Below, one piece after another: positions 1 through 12,400 of a DNA stretch of 64,000 nucleotides. The stretch comes from Gambelia wislizenii (lineage: Eukaryota; Chordata; Lepidosauria; Squamata; Crotaphytidae): contig JAUMIR010000012.1 in assembly GCA_030847615.1 (NCBI GenBank), forward strand, positions 3,155,501-3,219,500, written 5' to 3'. The notes under the pieces are model-generated. The model was not told the DNA's origin and did not search any database. It saw only the letters and a list, made by a program, of their open reading frames with translations. The position numbers were made by a program, and so were the translations under genes. Position 1 is the stretch's first letter, and each line of letters starts with the position of its first letter.

Positions 1-404
1 AGGTCATGATTGGCCCATGGAAACAAACCGTCGCCGAATCGTATCCAATAGGAACTCGATCTTTGATGAAGCCTTACCCAATCGCTCAAGGCTTTGGAAG
101 GCAAGACCCGCCCTCCCTCACCTCCTCCTACTTCTACTTCTCTGACGCCCGTCAACTTTTGAGGTCAGACAGCCCTGGCCTGACAGTGATTGGCGTCAAG
201 CTTCCCCAATCAACGCGCGTTCTCTGCGAGGGCCGTCCCCCTTGGAAAATTCCGGAGGCGGGCTTATCGACAAAAAGGCGGCACCGCTTGGCCAGCGCTG
301 CTGTCAGTCAGGAGCGGGAGGCGGGGCTCGAAAGAGAGAGAGAGGAGGAGAAGAGACCGGAGGGCGGAGCGGCGTTAGCAGGTCGGGTTTGTTGTCATCC
401 CAAG
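1..404 (+). promoter_or_regulatory. TOM1L2 promoter and 5'UTR
   Basis: This GC-rich stretch lies directly upstream of the TOM1L2 start codon. It holds five CCAAT boxes within about 210 bases: forward at 45-49, 78-82 and 206-210, inverted (ATTGG) at 9-13 and 189-193. A GC box (GGCGGGG) lies near 320-326, then a GAGA run at about 329-352. There is no TATA box at a convincing distance. Clustered CCAAT boxes in both orientations typify NF-Y-driven, often bidirectional, CpG promoters. The transcription start cannot be placed from sequence; the last 60 or so bases are presumably 5'UTR. Confidence 0.7.
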
Positions 405-456
405 ATGGAGTTTTTGCTGGGGAACCCCTTCAGCACCCCGGTGGGGCAGAGCCTTG
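405..456 (+). CDS. TOM1L2: TOM1L2 coding exon 1 (residues 1-17, ends in phase 1)
   Basis: The first ATG after the promoter opens [17 protein letters not shown], the family N-terminus. The donor is G|GTAAGC at 457. The last base joins AA of exon 2 to make Glu18. The ATG context (CCCAAGATGG) has G at +4 and A at -3, a good Kozak match. Confidence 0.95.
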
Positions 457-3400
457 GTAAGCGGGGTGGAGGGAAGGGGAGACTGGTGGGGAGCTTGGGG
501 AGGGGCCCCTCAGTGAGGAGAAGGCCCCCCCAAGGAGGAGAGGGGGCCCGAGGAAGTGGGGGGTCCCCATGAGGAAAGCCCCCCCAAGGAGGAGATGCCC
601 CCCAAGCAGGAGAGGGGGCATGAGGAAGTGGGGGGCCCCAAGGAGGAGAGGGGGCTTGAGAAAGTGGGGGTTCCCCATGAGAAAAGGGCCCCCCCAAGGA
701 GGAGAGTTTCCCCAAGGAGGAGAGGGGGCATGAGGAAGTGGGGGGTCCTCATGAGGAAAGGGGAGCCCCCCAAGGAGGAGAGTTTCCCCAAGGAGGAGAG
801 GGGGCCCCGAAGGAGGAGAGAAGGCATGAAGAAGTGGGATCCCCCCCCAAGGAGGAGTGGGGGCATGAGGGAGTGGGGTTCCCAATGAAGAAAGCCCCCC
901 CCAAGGAGGAAAGGGGGCTTGAGAAAGTGGGGTTCCCAATGAAGAAAGCCCCCCCAAGGAGGAGAGGGGGCTTGAGAAAGTGGGGGTTCCCCATGAGGAA
1001 AGAGGAGCCCCCCAAGGAGGAGAGTTCCCCCAAGGAGGAAAGGCGAGCCCCGTGAGGAGAGGGGGCATGAGGAAGTGGGGGGGTCCCCATGAGGAAACAG
1101 GGGGCCCAAGGAGGAGAGAGGGCATGAGGAAGTGGGAGCCCCCCAACGAGGAGAGGGGGCATGAGGAAGTGGGGTTCCCCATGAAGAAAGCCCCCCCAAG
1201 GAGGAGAGGGGGCTTGAGAAAGTGGGGGTTCCCCATGAGGAAAGGGGCCCCCAAGGAGGAGAGTCCCCCCAAGGAGGAGAGGCGAGCTCCATGAGGATAG
1301 GGCGCATGAGGAAGTGGGGGGTCCCCATGAGGAAAGGGGGGCCCTGAGGAGTAGTGGGGGCCCAAAAGGAGGAGAGGGGGGCATGAGGAAGTGGGGAGCC
1401 CCATGAGGAGAGGCAGGCTCCCAGTGAGGAGAGGGGATCCTCAATGAGAAGAGGTGGGCTCCCACAGTGGAGAGGGGGGCATGAGGAAGTGCGGGCCCCC
1501 CAGTGAGGAGACAGGGCTCGCGAGTTAGCCCAGGGCGGAAGTGGCTCTCTGGCCTTTATGTGGTCTCCATGCCAGGAAGGGGAGAATTTCCGCAGGTATA
1601 GCTTCTCCACGCTCTCCTTTGCCTCACTACGCCTGGCCTTGCCTAAGAAAACCCTATGGAATTCATGGGGTCACCATCAGTCGACAGGTGACTTGAAGGC
1701 ACAGACACCCACACACTGAGAAGAAGGAATTTCAGCAGTTGTTGCTTGTCATGCAACCAGGTAACAAGCTACACCTGCTGAAATTCCCTCTTCTATACAA
1801 CTGTTAAAGGTACTGGAGCTTTCTCCAGTTTTTACTCTGGCAGCCCTATTTGTAGGATTTTCTTAGGCCAGGAGTACTCAGAGGTGGTTTGCCATTGCTT
1901 TCCTCTGAAATAAGTGTGTATATATGTAACTATTTGTTAGCTTGGTTAACAAACAGAACTTAATAAAAGAGTTAGCAGAAGGTTTCAGATTCTGCTTTCT
2001 ACAGTTGCTCAAAGTAAAAGTGAATCATACTCAAGATGGCAGGCAAGAATATTCTATTGTCATCCTGTATAGGTGTGTGTACAAAAAATACATTGTGTAT
2101 ATTTTTGAGTAAATCATTTAACATTATTGCAATTTTATTGCAACTGGATACCGCCAGAAAGCCAGCACATCTGATTATTGAGTGATATAAATATTTGTTA
2201 CAAATCCTTTCAATAAACTTACAGTCAATGTTATTGTTGATTGTAGCCTCCTTGGAACTAGATTCTACCAGTTTAGTGTGTTAGGTCACTTTATTAATCT
2301 GTTTTGTTTATGTGCTCACAAAAATGTGTGTGTGTATGCATGCATGCCTGCTAAAATCAAGGGCTGTTTATTATTGGCCACTAGGTCTGGTTTCCCAAAG
2401 TATAGTTCTTATAGCTACTCCCAATGTATTTCATTTCTGGTCCTCCATTAACGTCTTATCTTTGAATTTGTGGGATGGATTTGAGTCAGGCAGAGTAGGC
2501 TTGGTTGTATCTCTGTGTGCCAAAATCAACTGGCTTTGCTAGCTACTGAGGGCTGGTCATTCACATCTCTTTTTTAATCCCGTGGATTCTTTTTGAGGTA
2601 CATTTAAGTTTTATACAACTGTGCTACAAGACTGAAACTTCTCACCAATCACTGTGTGTTTCTTTGCTGGTTATATTTTGTTACGAGTGCTACAGATAGC
2701 TGAACCATACGTTCCATTTTGTTTCTATTTTGAGGGCTGTCTCCCCAGTAAATGGTAGTCCTTATTTTGTCCCTGTTCCTCCATCCTTTGCTATTGCCTT
2801 TTTGTCAGTGGGAACACTGAACACAACAACATTTGTCACATTTATAAAAATGCTCATTCTCCATCGTCCCAGCCCCTACTTGGGTCTAAATATCTTGTTG
2901 TTGAGAAAACATGTCTTATGAATCTCTGTGTAAATTCCAGCCATTTGTGTGAATGTGTCTTGCCAATTCCATGTATGTTTTGTGCAAGTGACTGGCCTAC
3001 CGTGAGCTGCTGTGATTTTCTTTGCACTGCTGGTAATAGTTTACAGAAGGACTGAGGGTTTTTTTCTCTAGTACTTTCAAAGAAGCAAACTTTTTCTTGT
3101 GCATGCTTGTTTAAGTCTATGAAGTGGACAGAAGGTTGCAAAGTGTGTGAAGAAGACACACTGCAAATGATATGTACCCCTTCCCAACCTGCCCTTTTCT
3201 AGCTTTTTGGACTACTAATTCCATCATGGTTGGCCATGGGCTGTGCTGGTTGGGGCTGATGGGATTTGTAGTCCAAACCCACCTAGAGACCCCTTCAGAG
3301 TCCTGAAAGCACTGGCAGCCCTCCTCAAATTTGTAATGGTGGTGGGCTTTGGAGGATGATTCCTGCTGCAAGAATGCTGCCAACATGTTCTTCTCTGTTA

Positions 3401-6400
3401 CTGGCAAAATATTGGAGGCTGAGGTGGGGGGAGAATGGTGGGGATAAAAAAGACTGGGTAAGTGGGGAGTCACTTTCAGGGAGTGGGCAAAGTGGGGGTG
3501 GAGAAGATGTGAGGAAACTGGATGCCAAGAAGTAAAGGTTGAATCTGAATGCCACAAGGTGCCAGGTATGCTGGCATGGAATAAAAGTGTGGTGTGAGGG
3601 GAGACTGAGAGCTGAATGTGGTTTGGACAAGCCTGATTCTACACAACTCTTTTTACCCTACAATAATCTGTGGGAGGGGGAACAGGGTATCTCAAATGAT
3701 CTGGAAAGTTTAGAGCGATTTCCTTAGTAAGGCAGAGTTCAGAGGCTGTGGTTTTCTTGGCTTTGAAAAACAATGATTAAAGAGGAGTGTAAAACTCTGA
3801 TTGCTCTACAGAAGATGTGTCAAAACACCAGGACTGGATGACATTGATTTTTATGATCAATTGATTATTTTTTTTAAGAGAGGAGTGTTGCATAATTTAA
3901 GCTATCAAATCTATAATCATGGGGACAGACACATGTGTGAAGGCCACAAACATTTAAAAATGACTTTAAAGAGCCAATTCAGTAACTTTCTGGTGGCTAA
4001 TATTGCCTGTCAGTGGTTGTTAGTCATGGTGGTACCCTCATCTTTGGAGATAACATGTACCTGTGGTCAACCAGATTTTCAGGACAAACATGGTCAGGGC
4101 AAAGGGGAAGAGAAATTTACTCCTGCTTGTGAATTTCCCAGAAGTATCTCTTTGGCTGCTTTTGGAAATGGGATACTAGGCCAGAACCTTTGCGTTTTGG
4201 ACTACAGCTCTCAAAATTCTCAGTCAGCATTGCCACCTGCAAGTTATAGTCCAAAAAGTAACTTTCCCCCAAGCTCTTTGCTGAATTACATGGACTCTTA
4301 ATCTGACCCAACAAGGCAGTTGGCTTGTTGTTGTTGTTGTTGTTATTATTATTATTATTATTTAGGAGGAGCTTGGGGTAGTGGGAGTGAGTGAGAAATT
4401 AGTTTGGGGGAAAGAGTTACAATCCGAAGCATAGAGACTGGTTATTCCTCAACATCCTTGAGCCATTCTATTAGTGTTGGGCTGGAAGTCAGAAAGGGAT
4501 TGAAATGGGACAGACTGGGAGGCGAACAGCAAGGCTAGGGAATGGATGTCTATGCATATGTAGGTTGTCGTGGGAATTCTGTGGCCTTCTAGATGTTAGA
4601 ATTATAGAATCATAGAGTTTGAAGGGGTCTCACGGACCATCTAGTCCAAACCCCTGCTCAATACAGGCTCTCCAGCTAAAGCATTCCTAGTGGATAGCTG
4701 TCCAGCCTCTTTTTGAAGACACCCAGACAAAGAGACCCCACCACGTCTCTAGGCACTTAGGTTCCATTGCTGAACCTCTTACTGTCATGAAGTTTCTTCT
4801 AATGTTTAATTGAAATCTACTCTCCTGTAACTTCAAACCATTAGACCTGGTCCTACCCTCTGGGGCAGCAGAGAACAAGCCTGCTCGCTCCTCTCTGTGA
4901 CAGCCCTTGAGGCATTTCAAGAGTGCAATAATGTCACTCCTCAGTTTTCTCTTCAACAAGTTGAACACGCCCAGCTCCTTCAACCTTTCCTCACAGGTTT
5001 TGTTCTCCATCCCTCTTATCATCTTCATTGCCCTTCTCTGAACCTGTTCCAACTTGTCTATATCCTTCTTAAAGTGGGACATCTAGAACGGACTGCAATA
5101 CATTGGGTCCTTCATATCCTTGGTGGTTTAGTTGCAGAACCCCCATGGATACCAAAAACTATGGGTGGTCACATCCTGTATTATTAATGATGATAAAGTG
5201 CACATGGACACAACAATGTGCCTGCATGCAGATCCATTTTAGATATGAGGTGTGATGATCTGTGGTCAGTCAAATCTGCGAATATGGAGCCCACCTTACT
5301 CCAGATGAGGCCTGATCAGAGCAGAATATAGTGGAACTGTTACTTCCCTTAACTTGGAAACTACACTTCTATTAATGCAGGCTAAAACAGCATTCGCCTT
5401 CTTTGCTGCAGCATTGCACTGCTGGCTCATGGTCCTCTTACGATCAACAATAATCCCAAAGTCCTTTTTGCATGTAGTACTGCTGAACCATTTATTCCCC
5501 CCCCCTTATAAGTGTGCATTTAGTTTTTGTGGCCTAAATGTAGAATTTTTCATTTTCTCTATTGAATTTCATTTTATTAATTTCAGCCCAGTTCTCTAGT
5601 TTATCTAGGTCCTTTTGAATTCTATTCTCGTCTTCCAATGTGTGTTGTTGGAGCGCTGGTCCCAGCATGCCTCACAATTGGCTGTCCTGGCTAGGGCTGC
5701 TGGCAGTTGCAATTCAACAACATCTCTCTTGGTCCCAACACCATCACAGGTACAGGTTGTGAGGATGCTGGAGAGAGCCTTCTTGGTGGTTGCCTCCAGG
5801 CCTCCTATGAATGGTTTGGTTGACCCCCTCTTTGTTTTCTTTCTGCCAGGCAGACAAAGACTTTCTTATTTACCCAAGTCTTTGATTGGCCGTTGCAGAA
5901 GATTTTTTATTTGTCACAGCTTTTTAACTTCTGTATGATTTACAGTTTTAACTATATTTGGTCTTAACTTACTGTGAGCCATATTGGGAGAAAGGTGGGC
6001 TGTAAATGAAACAAACCAACAGACATCTGGAAGGCCACACAGTTCCCATCCTGACACAGATGTGCAGCGGAGGGAGATGCAGCACAGGGGTTCAGGAGGG
6101 TTTGGAGAGTAGGAAGTGAAAGGTGTGAGCTTTATGTGACCTCTCTGGCCTACCTGGAAAGGGCTATTGCTCTAGTTTAGAAAGAGGATGAGGAGGCTAT
6201 AAGTTCCCCTTTCTTGGTAGCAGAGGGTTTTCACTAGGTTCCCTGTCTCCTTTTTTGGGGGGTGGGGGTGGGCTTCAACTTTCTTGCATTCACTCCCCTC
6301 AGCACCATGAGAACCCATGGTGTTTGTGGGTCTTGCCTCAGGTTGTGATGGCGACAGTGTGCTGGGCAAAGCAGGCAAGCTCTGACTACTAGGGACCCTG

Positions 6401-9400
6401 TCTTTAAGCTGTTTCTGTGCTTGCTGTACTTTGTCAGGGTGGGAACCATGATTGTTGATCAGGCAGTGTACCCCTTCTCCTGTTTGGGAAACAAAGAAGA
6501 GACCCCAGTCTGGGGGCTGCAGCCTAATAAAGGGTCTGCCACTTTTTGTCCCTGGAGGCGGCATAGGCCTGTTTCGAATAAGCCAGGATGCTGACATGGT
6601 TCAGGGGGAAATTAATGTTCCCAGAGTGATCATACAGTAGGCAGAGGAATTCAGTTTACATCTGGGCTTTGCTGCTGACCTTTCCTGCGACCTTGAACAA
6701 GTGACTCTGAGCATCTCTCTGCTTCGGCACAGACATTTCCCATGGGCTGGAGGGTTTTCCTTACAGTGCAAGCACTGTTGCAAGTTGTAAGGTGCCTCTG
6801 TGTTAAAGCAGAAAGTCACAAGGCCTATTCAAGCATAAGCAGGAAAAGTGGGAAGTTGCAAAGGGCGACAATCCCTACAGTGCCAGGCTTAGATAAAAGC
6901 AGAGCACCAGTTCTGCCATGCTGGCTATTTCTGCAGACACTTTCCACACAGGCCTGTCTTCTGAGGAAGCCCCACACCTTTTCTTGTGGGGAGCTCCATC
7001 GGTTCTCTCTCAAGCTCAGTGGTCCCCTGTATTAATCTGTGTGAAGCTGTTGCTTGTCTTACCATTCCTTTTGCTGTTGCATGTCTTGTCAACATGTGCA
7101 GATACATGTTGTGGCTGATATCATACAGTAATATTTTCACAAAACAGGCTGTCAAGAGTTTGGAAGAAGTTACTTGTTTTAGACTACAATTTCCAGAATC
7201 CCCATAGTGATATTGCCTGGGGGATTCTTGGGACCTGTTGTCCAAAAAATTAACTTCACCAGGCTTTGCTGTTTGTGCTAGTCATCTTAGAGGGCGAAGA
7301 TTGTGTGCCAAGATATGTTTCTCATTTAGGAACCTTATAGGACCTTTCCACATATTTTAAACTTTATAAATAAATAATGTATTCCTGACCCCAGATGAGA
7401 ACTCATAAAATTAGTTCTTTGATGCAAATTCTGGTTAGGTTTCATCACCAGCCATCATTTTCTCCTAGCCAGCTGTGAAGGTGGATTCCAACAGCCCTTC
7501 CCCAATCTGGCAACTTCTATTCATTTCATTCTACAATTCCCATAATCTCTAGCCTGACTTCCCCTGTTGGGGACAGGCTATACCATAACATTAGTTACAG
7601 TGCATTTTCAAAGGAGAAAGCCAATTGATCAGGCTGAGTCACAGAACGGAGAAAGGAAACCAGAGCTTGGGGGAGAGAGGGCAGTTTTTCTGGTGAGGGC
7701 ATTTGAGTGTTTGTTTTTTTTTAATGTAGTCCTTTCTGAATCTTAGAGTTGGAAGAGACCAGAGGGCCATCCAGTCCAGCTCCCTTCTGCCCTGCAGGAA
7801 TACACAATCAAAGCATTCCCGACAGATGGCCATCCAGTCTCTGCTTAAAAACCTCCAAAGAAGAAGACTCCACCACACTCCCAGGCAGTGAATTCCACTT
7901 CCGCACAGCTCTTAATTGTCAGGAAGTTCTTCCTCATGTTTAGGTGGAATCTCTTTTCCTGTAGCTTCAGTCCATTGCTCCATGTCCTAGTCTCTGGAGC
8001 AGGAGGTAGACACCCAAGATCACAGATGTGGCGGACTGACCTCCTCCCTTTTGTCTCTTAAAACATAGGATGCTTGCAAAGGCAGGAGAGAGCGACAGCT
8101 CAGGACACAACAGGCAGAAGAAGTGAGTTGAGAAGTAACCAGTTGCTAGTAACGGTGTTACATTTTAAAAGTAATTAGTGGGAACAATGTAATTCCTTGT
8201 GTGGGAGGGTATTTTTAGAGGTACGTTTTGAACAGACTTTCCCAAGCTTTATCCTGAGAGGGGAATGAGGCAGCCCCCTCTATATGTGCTATTGGATTGC
8301 AACTCCCAACATACTTCATCATTGGCTGTGTTGGCTAGGAACTGCTGGAAGTTACAGTTTAGCATCATCACAAAAATTATGTGAATCTCACCTCTGCTTT
8401 ATCATAGTTTCTGATCAGCTCTATTTTTTTTTAAAGAGAAGTATAGTTGTCCCTTCATATTTGCTGGGGTTTGGTTCCAGGACCCCCTCCCCATCCCGTG
8501 AATACCAAAATCTGTGACTACTCAAGTCCCATTATATGCAATGGCATAGCAAAATTGTGTCCCTTATATAAGATGGCAAAATCAAGGTTTGCTTTTTGGA
8601 TTATTATTTTTTAAGAATATTTTCAAGCCGTGAATACTTAAATCTGTGCATATGGAGGGACAACTGTGGTTATAGATTTTCCTTGGTTTTTTTCCGGGCT
8701 GTGAGGCCGTGTTCTGTAGTTACTTTTCAAACAAGGATTGCCTTTCAACAAATTTCTTCCCAGGCTCTGAGTTGGGTTTGGAATTCAAGAATGGGTTCTA
8801 TGTCTCCTTTGGTCTCAGTTTGCTGTCTTGGTTGTGTCATTTCTACCCATTTGTTGAGCACTATGTTTCCCATAAGCAGTTGGGAAGATGAGAAGTTAGG
8901 CAACAATGGTCTTATGATGTTGGGCCTTGTTGTCTGATCTTGAGGTATACTGCCTCTGAAAATGGAGGCTCTTATTTAGGTGTAAGGTTTGATGGGGGCT
9001 TCCATGCTTGGAACTGAGGCAGACACAAGGAGATTTAAGGTAGTACAGAGCTTGGAAAGACTTGAGGGGGAGACTAGGGCTCCTCAGATTGCTTCAATAA
9101 CAGCCATGCTGGCTGGGGGATTCTAGGAGTTGTAATCCAAGTAGTGATTTTCTCCCACCCCAAACTCTAGGTGAGTAGAGCTATGGAAATAGCTTGATGA
9201 ATACAGTACTTGCATAGCTTAAGGGCCATGGCTCAAGGGCTGCAAAGGTCTTTAGGTAGACCAGGGCTGCTGAACGAGAATTGCCCTAATTAGGAGCATG
9301 TTTGCCAGGATCCACCCATATTTGTCACAGTCATTGTATTACTGTCATACGCCATAGCTAAACCCATTAGCATTTGACACATTTTCCTTGCTTGGACATG

Positions 9401-12400
9401 GCTGACTCATTGTTGGCCTCTCTTGTATGACTGGTGTCCCCAGTTCATTTCATACCAGAGAATATAAAGGCAAGTTACCACAGGAGTAGATTAGGAGAAA
9501 AGGATGCTGTTGGATTTTTGGAGGGTTTATCTACACCAGACTTCAGTTGAGGACCAATATGTCATAGCACAGGGATGGAAAACATTTGATTCTACAGTTG
9601 TTTTGGACTACAATTCCCATAATCCCTTACTGTGGGCCATGTTGGTGAGAGCTTCTGAAGTTGAAGCCCACAACTTCTAGCGGGGCCAAAGGTTTCCCCA
9701 AATTTTACAGGTCCAAAGTCCAATTTTCCTCTTCTCCTCAGGGATCCACTGTGGACCACACAAACCCTGAAGAATTTCAGCGGGAAAGGAAAAACTCTCA
9801 ACCAGAACTCTTGGTGTCCGTTTCAGTTTTCTTCATGTCCCTGGCTAAGTGGGGGATTACCTTGTTTTAGTGCACAGTTGCAGCTCCTAAAGCTTTCATG
9901 AGCAGAACTTGACTTTTTAATTGATTTCGAGGAGTTATGGGGGGATAGCAGGGGCACTGCAAAGATAACCCCTCATGCATTATCCAGAACATCAGACTAG
10001 TACTAAGGAACCATTGGCTCAAATCCCCCACTCAGCCGCAAAGCTCACTGGTTGACCTTGGGCTGGTCACTATCTTCTGGCCCAATTTACCTTGCAAGGT
10101 TGTTGTGGGAGTAGAATAGGCAGGAGCAACGATAACCACATCTGGGTTCTTGTGAGGGAGTCAGAAATCAGAGATAAATAAATAATAATGGAGAAAATGT
10201 AGTAGCCACTCCTTCTAATGGCACTCTATTAAAAATGTCCCTGATCCGTTGTTGTTATTTAACAACAATCTGATCTGCAGTACAGGTTGACACACACCCT
10301 GTATCCATGGGAGATACATTCCAAGACACCCCCATGGATACATGAAACCGTGGATAATAGGGAACTCTATCATTTTCAATGAGAAGAATGCCAGAGGTTG
10401 ACCATAGAATCACACTGGAGGACCTAAAAATGTCTAGAGGGAACATTTTTTCTGGACGTGGGTAAGTGAAACCATGGATACTGGGGCCAACCTGTAATCA
10501 GTTGGCAAAGTTGTTTGTGGAGACAATACAGATGCTAGCATGGGGTAATGTGTTTCATTCTCTGTAGGTGCTTGAGGTAAAAAGGAGCGGGGCTGGTATA
10601 CGAATGTAGTTTTTCATTACTTTTCTTCTCAAAGGAAATGAATAATCTTAGCAATTTTCTTCCCACTGCAAGAAGTTGAAAACCATGCAGTTTTCAAACC
10701 ATGTTTGCAGTTTGGGACTTATTCTGTGCAAAATTCACATGCGTTTGTTTTGCAGAGGAAGCAGCAGTTTCTGCACATAAAACAAACTGTGGAGAAATAC
10801 TATTGTCTGTGCAGAAAAAAGTTCTTTCCTGCACAGAGAGTGCTGTTTCCTATTCAGTTTATCCACGTGTGAGATTTTGTACAGAATAAGTTTCAAACTG
10901 CAAAGATTATGGTAATTCCAGGATTCTTCCCATCAGGCTTTCTTGACATATGAGTTTTTAAAAACCTTTTTTCAAATATTTTCAAATATAGTCAGACCCC
11001 CATATCCATGGAACCAATGAGGTTTGCCTTTGCCTTTCTCTGAGGCTGAGAGAGTGGGACTTGCCCAAGCTCAACCAGTGGTTTTCCACTGCTGATTGGG
11101 GAGTCGAACCCTCCTGGTTGAGCTTGGGCAAGTCCCACTCTCTCAGCCTCAGAGAAAGGCAAAGGCAAACCTCATTGGAGTCCTAGTACAGCCCTTAAAC
11201 CCCCTATGTCATTATTTAAAAATAAATAAGAACTCTTGTGGCACATACGGAGGGGAGGAAAATTATGTCCTGTATGTGGATGGGAAGAGAATTGTGTCAT
11301 TTCCAATTTATATAATTTTCTTTTCCAGCTTGCCTGGGAGGGAGCTCTCATCATCTGTGGGTGACTGACCTTTTCCTTAGTCTGGGTTGTTTGTCTCTGA
11401 AGTGGCCTTTGAATCCAGAGAAGGGTGACCAAATGTCTTGGTGTTTGTGTTTTTCTGCTCTTCTAGAAAAGGCCACAGATGGCTCCCTACAGAGTGAAGA
11501 CTGGACACTTAACATGGAAATATGTGACATCATCAATGAGACAGAGGAAGGGTAGGTGTCTGTCTGGCAAAAAAGCGGAATGGCTTGATGTGCCTTCTTG
11601 TGGGCGTTCTATCAGCTAGGTATCGCTGCTCTTCAGGGGATGATGGCAGAAAGGGTCGTAGCTCAGCAGCTGAGCATCTCCCTTGCCCGTGGAAGGGACT
11701 GGGTTTCATTTCCACTACCTCCAGGTGGGAATAGATAAGAACTCTACCTGAAATCTTAGAGAAGTGTTGTTGCCAGAGTTCATAATACTGGGCTTAGATG
11801 GACCAAGGAATATAAAACCAACTTCCTCTTCCTAAAGCAGAGGTGGGCAAAGTGAGCCCCTGGGCAGCATACAGCTCTAGGGGCCCCAAAGTGCAGCCCT
11901 TATGACCCTCTAGAGGCCCCCTTCAATTTTTAATCCTGAGAGTATCGGGGCTAATTTGGGGACCTTTTTTTGCCCCCAGGCCACCCCAAATCTCCCAAAA
12001 CTAAAAAGGCAAGGTTTTGCTCCCCTAACCACTCTAAACTTTCCCAAAACAGACAGCCTCTCTTGGAGGGGAGTCCCACAACCTAGGAACCACCTTTGAG
12101 AATCTCTACTAAGGCAGGCACATGAAGGCAACTATAAGCAGTTATCAATGAAGTGTGCTTTGCTGCTGTTACTATCCCAGAGGGTTCTGTGCCTCCCCTT
12201 TTGTGCCTGCTTGATAGTGCCAAGGCCAGTAGAACAATCTCTTCCTTCTTGCAGCATTTTTGCAGGCTACTTTGCAATGCTAGTGCGGCTGCATCCACCT
12301 GGCCACTGGCCCAGCATGAGCTGGCATTGGTTTTTTGTTGTTACTTCTGTTGTCTTGAGTAAAGCTCAAGACCAGTGACTCTTAACCTTTTTTTTACCAG

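Larger units (their letters stand above)
457..11466. other. TOM1L2 intron 1 (11 kb)
   Basis: This intron contains no gene that I can support. It begins with the purine-rich minisatellite, then carries SINE fragments, fold-back MITEs, a CR1 with a nested Tigger-like MITE (4.6-5.64 kb), an L2-like 3' end (5.74-6.0 kb), a CR1 3' end (7.74-8.01 kb), two Tigger-like MITEs and a perfect inverted repeat at 11.0-11.2 kb. The stretches 1.9-3.1, 6.0-7.1 and 8.7-9.55 kb look single-copy, with nothing recognised. Confidence 0.85.

Noticed and set aside
430..1610. Long minus-strand open frames of 238-366 codons in the first 1.6 kb
   Set aside because: They are produced by the purine-rich minisatellite (Pro/Ser/Leu/Gly repeats) and overlap each other in several frames. 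There is no splice or protein-family evidence.
3801..4301. 166-codon frame in intron 1
   Set aside because: No recognisable domain. It ends inside a fold-back MITE and has no supporting splice sites.
4687..5082. 131-codon minus-strand frame as a host gene
   Set aside because: The translation is CR1 reverse-transcriptase C-terminus and is part of the LINE.
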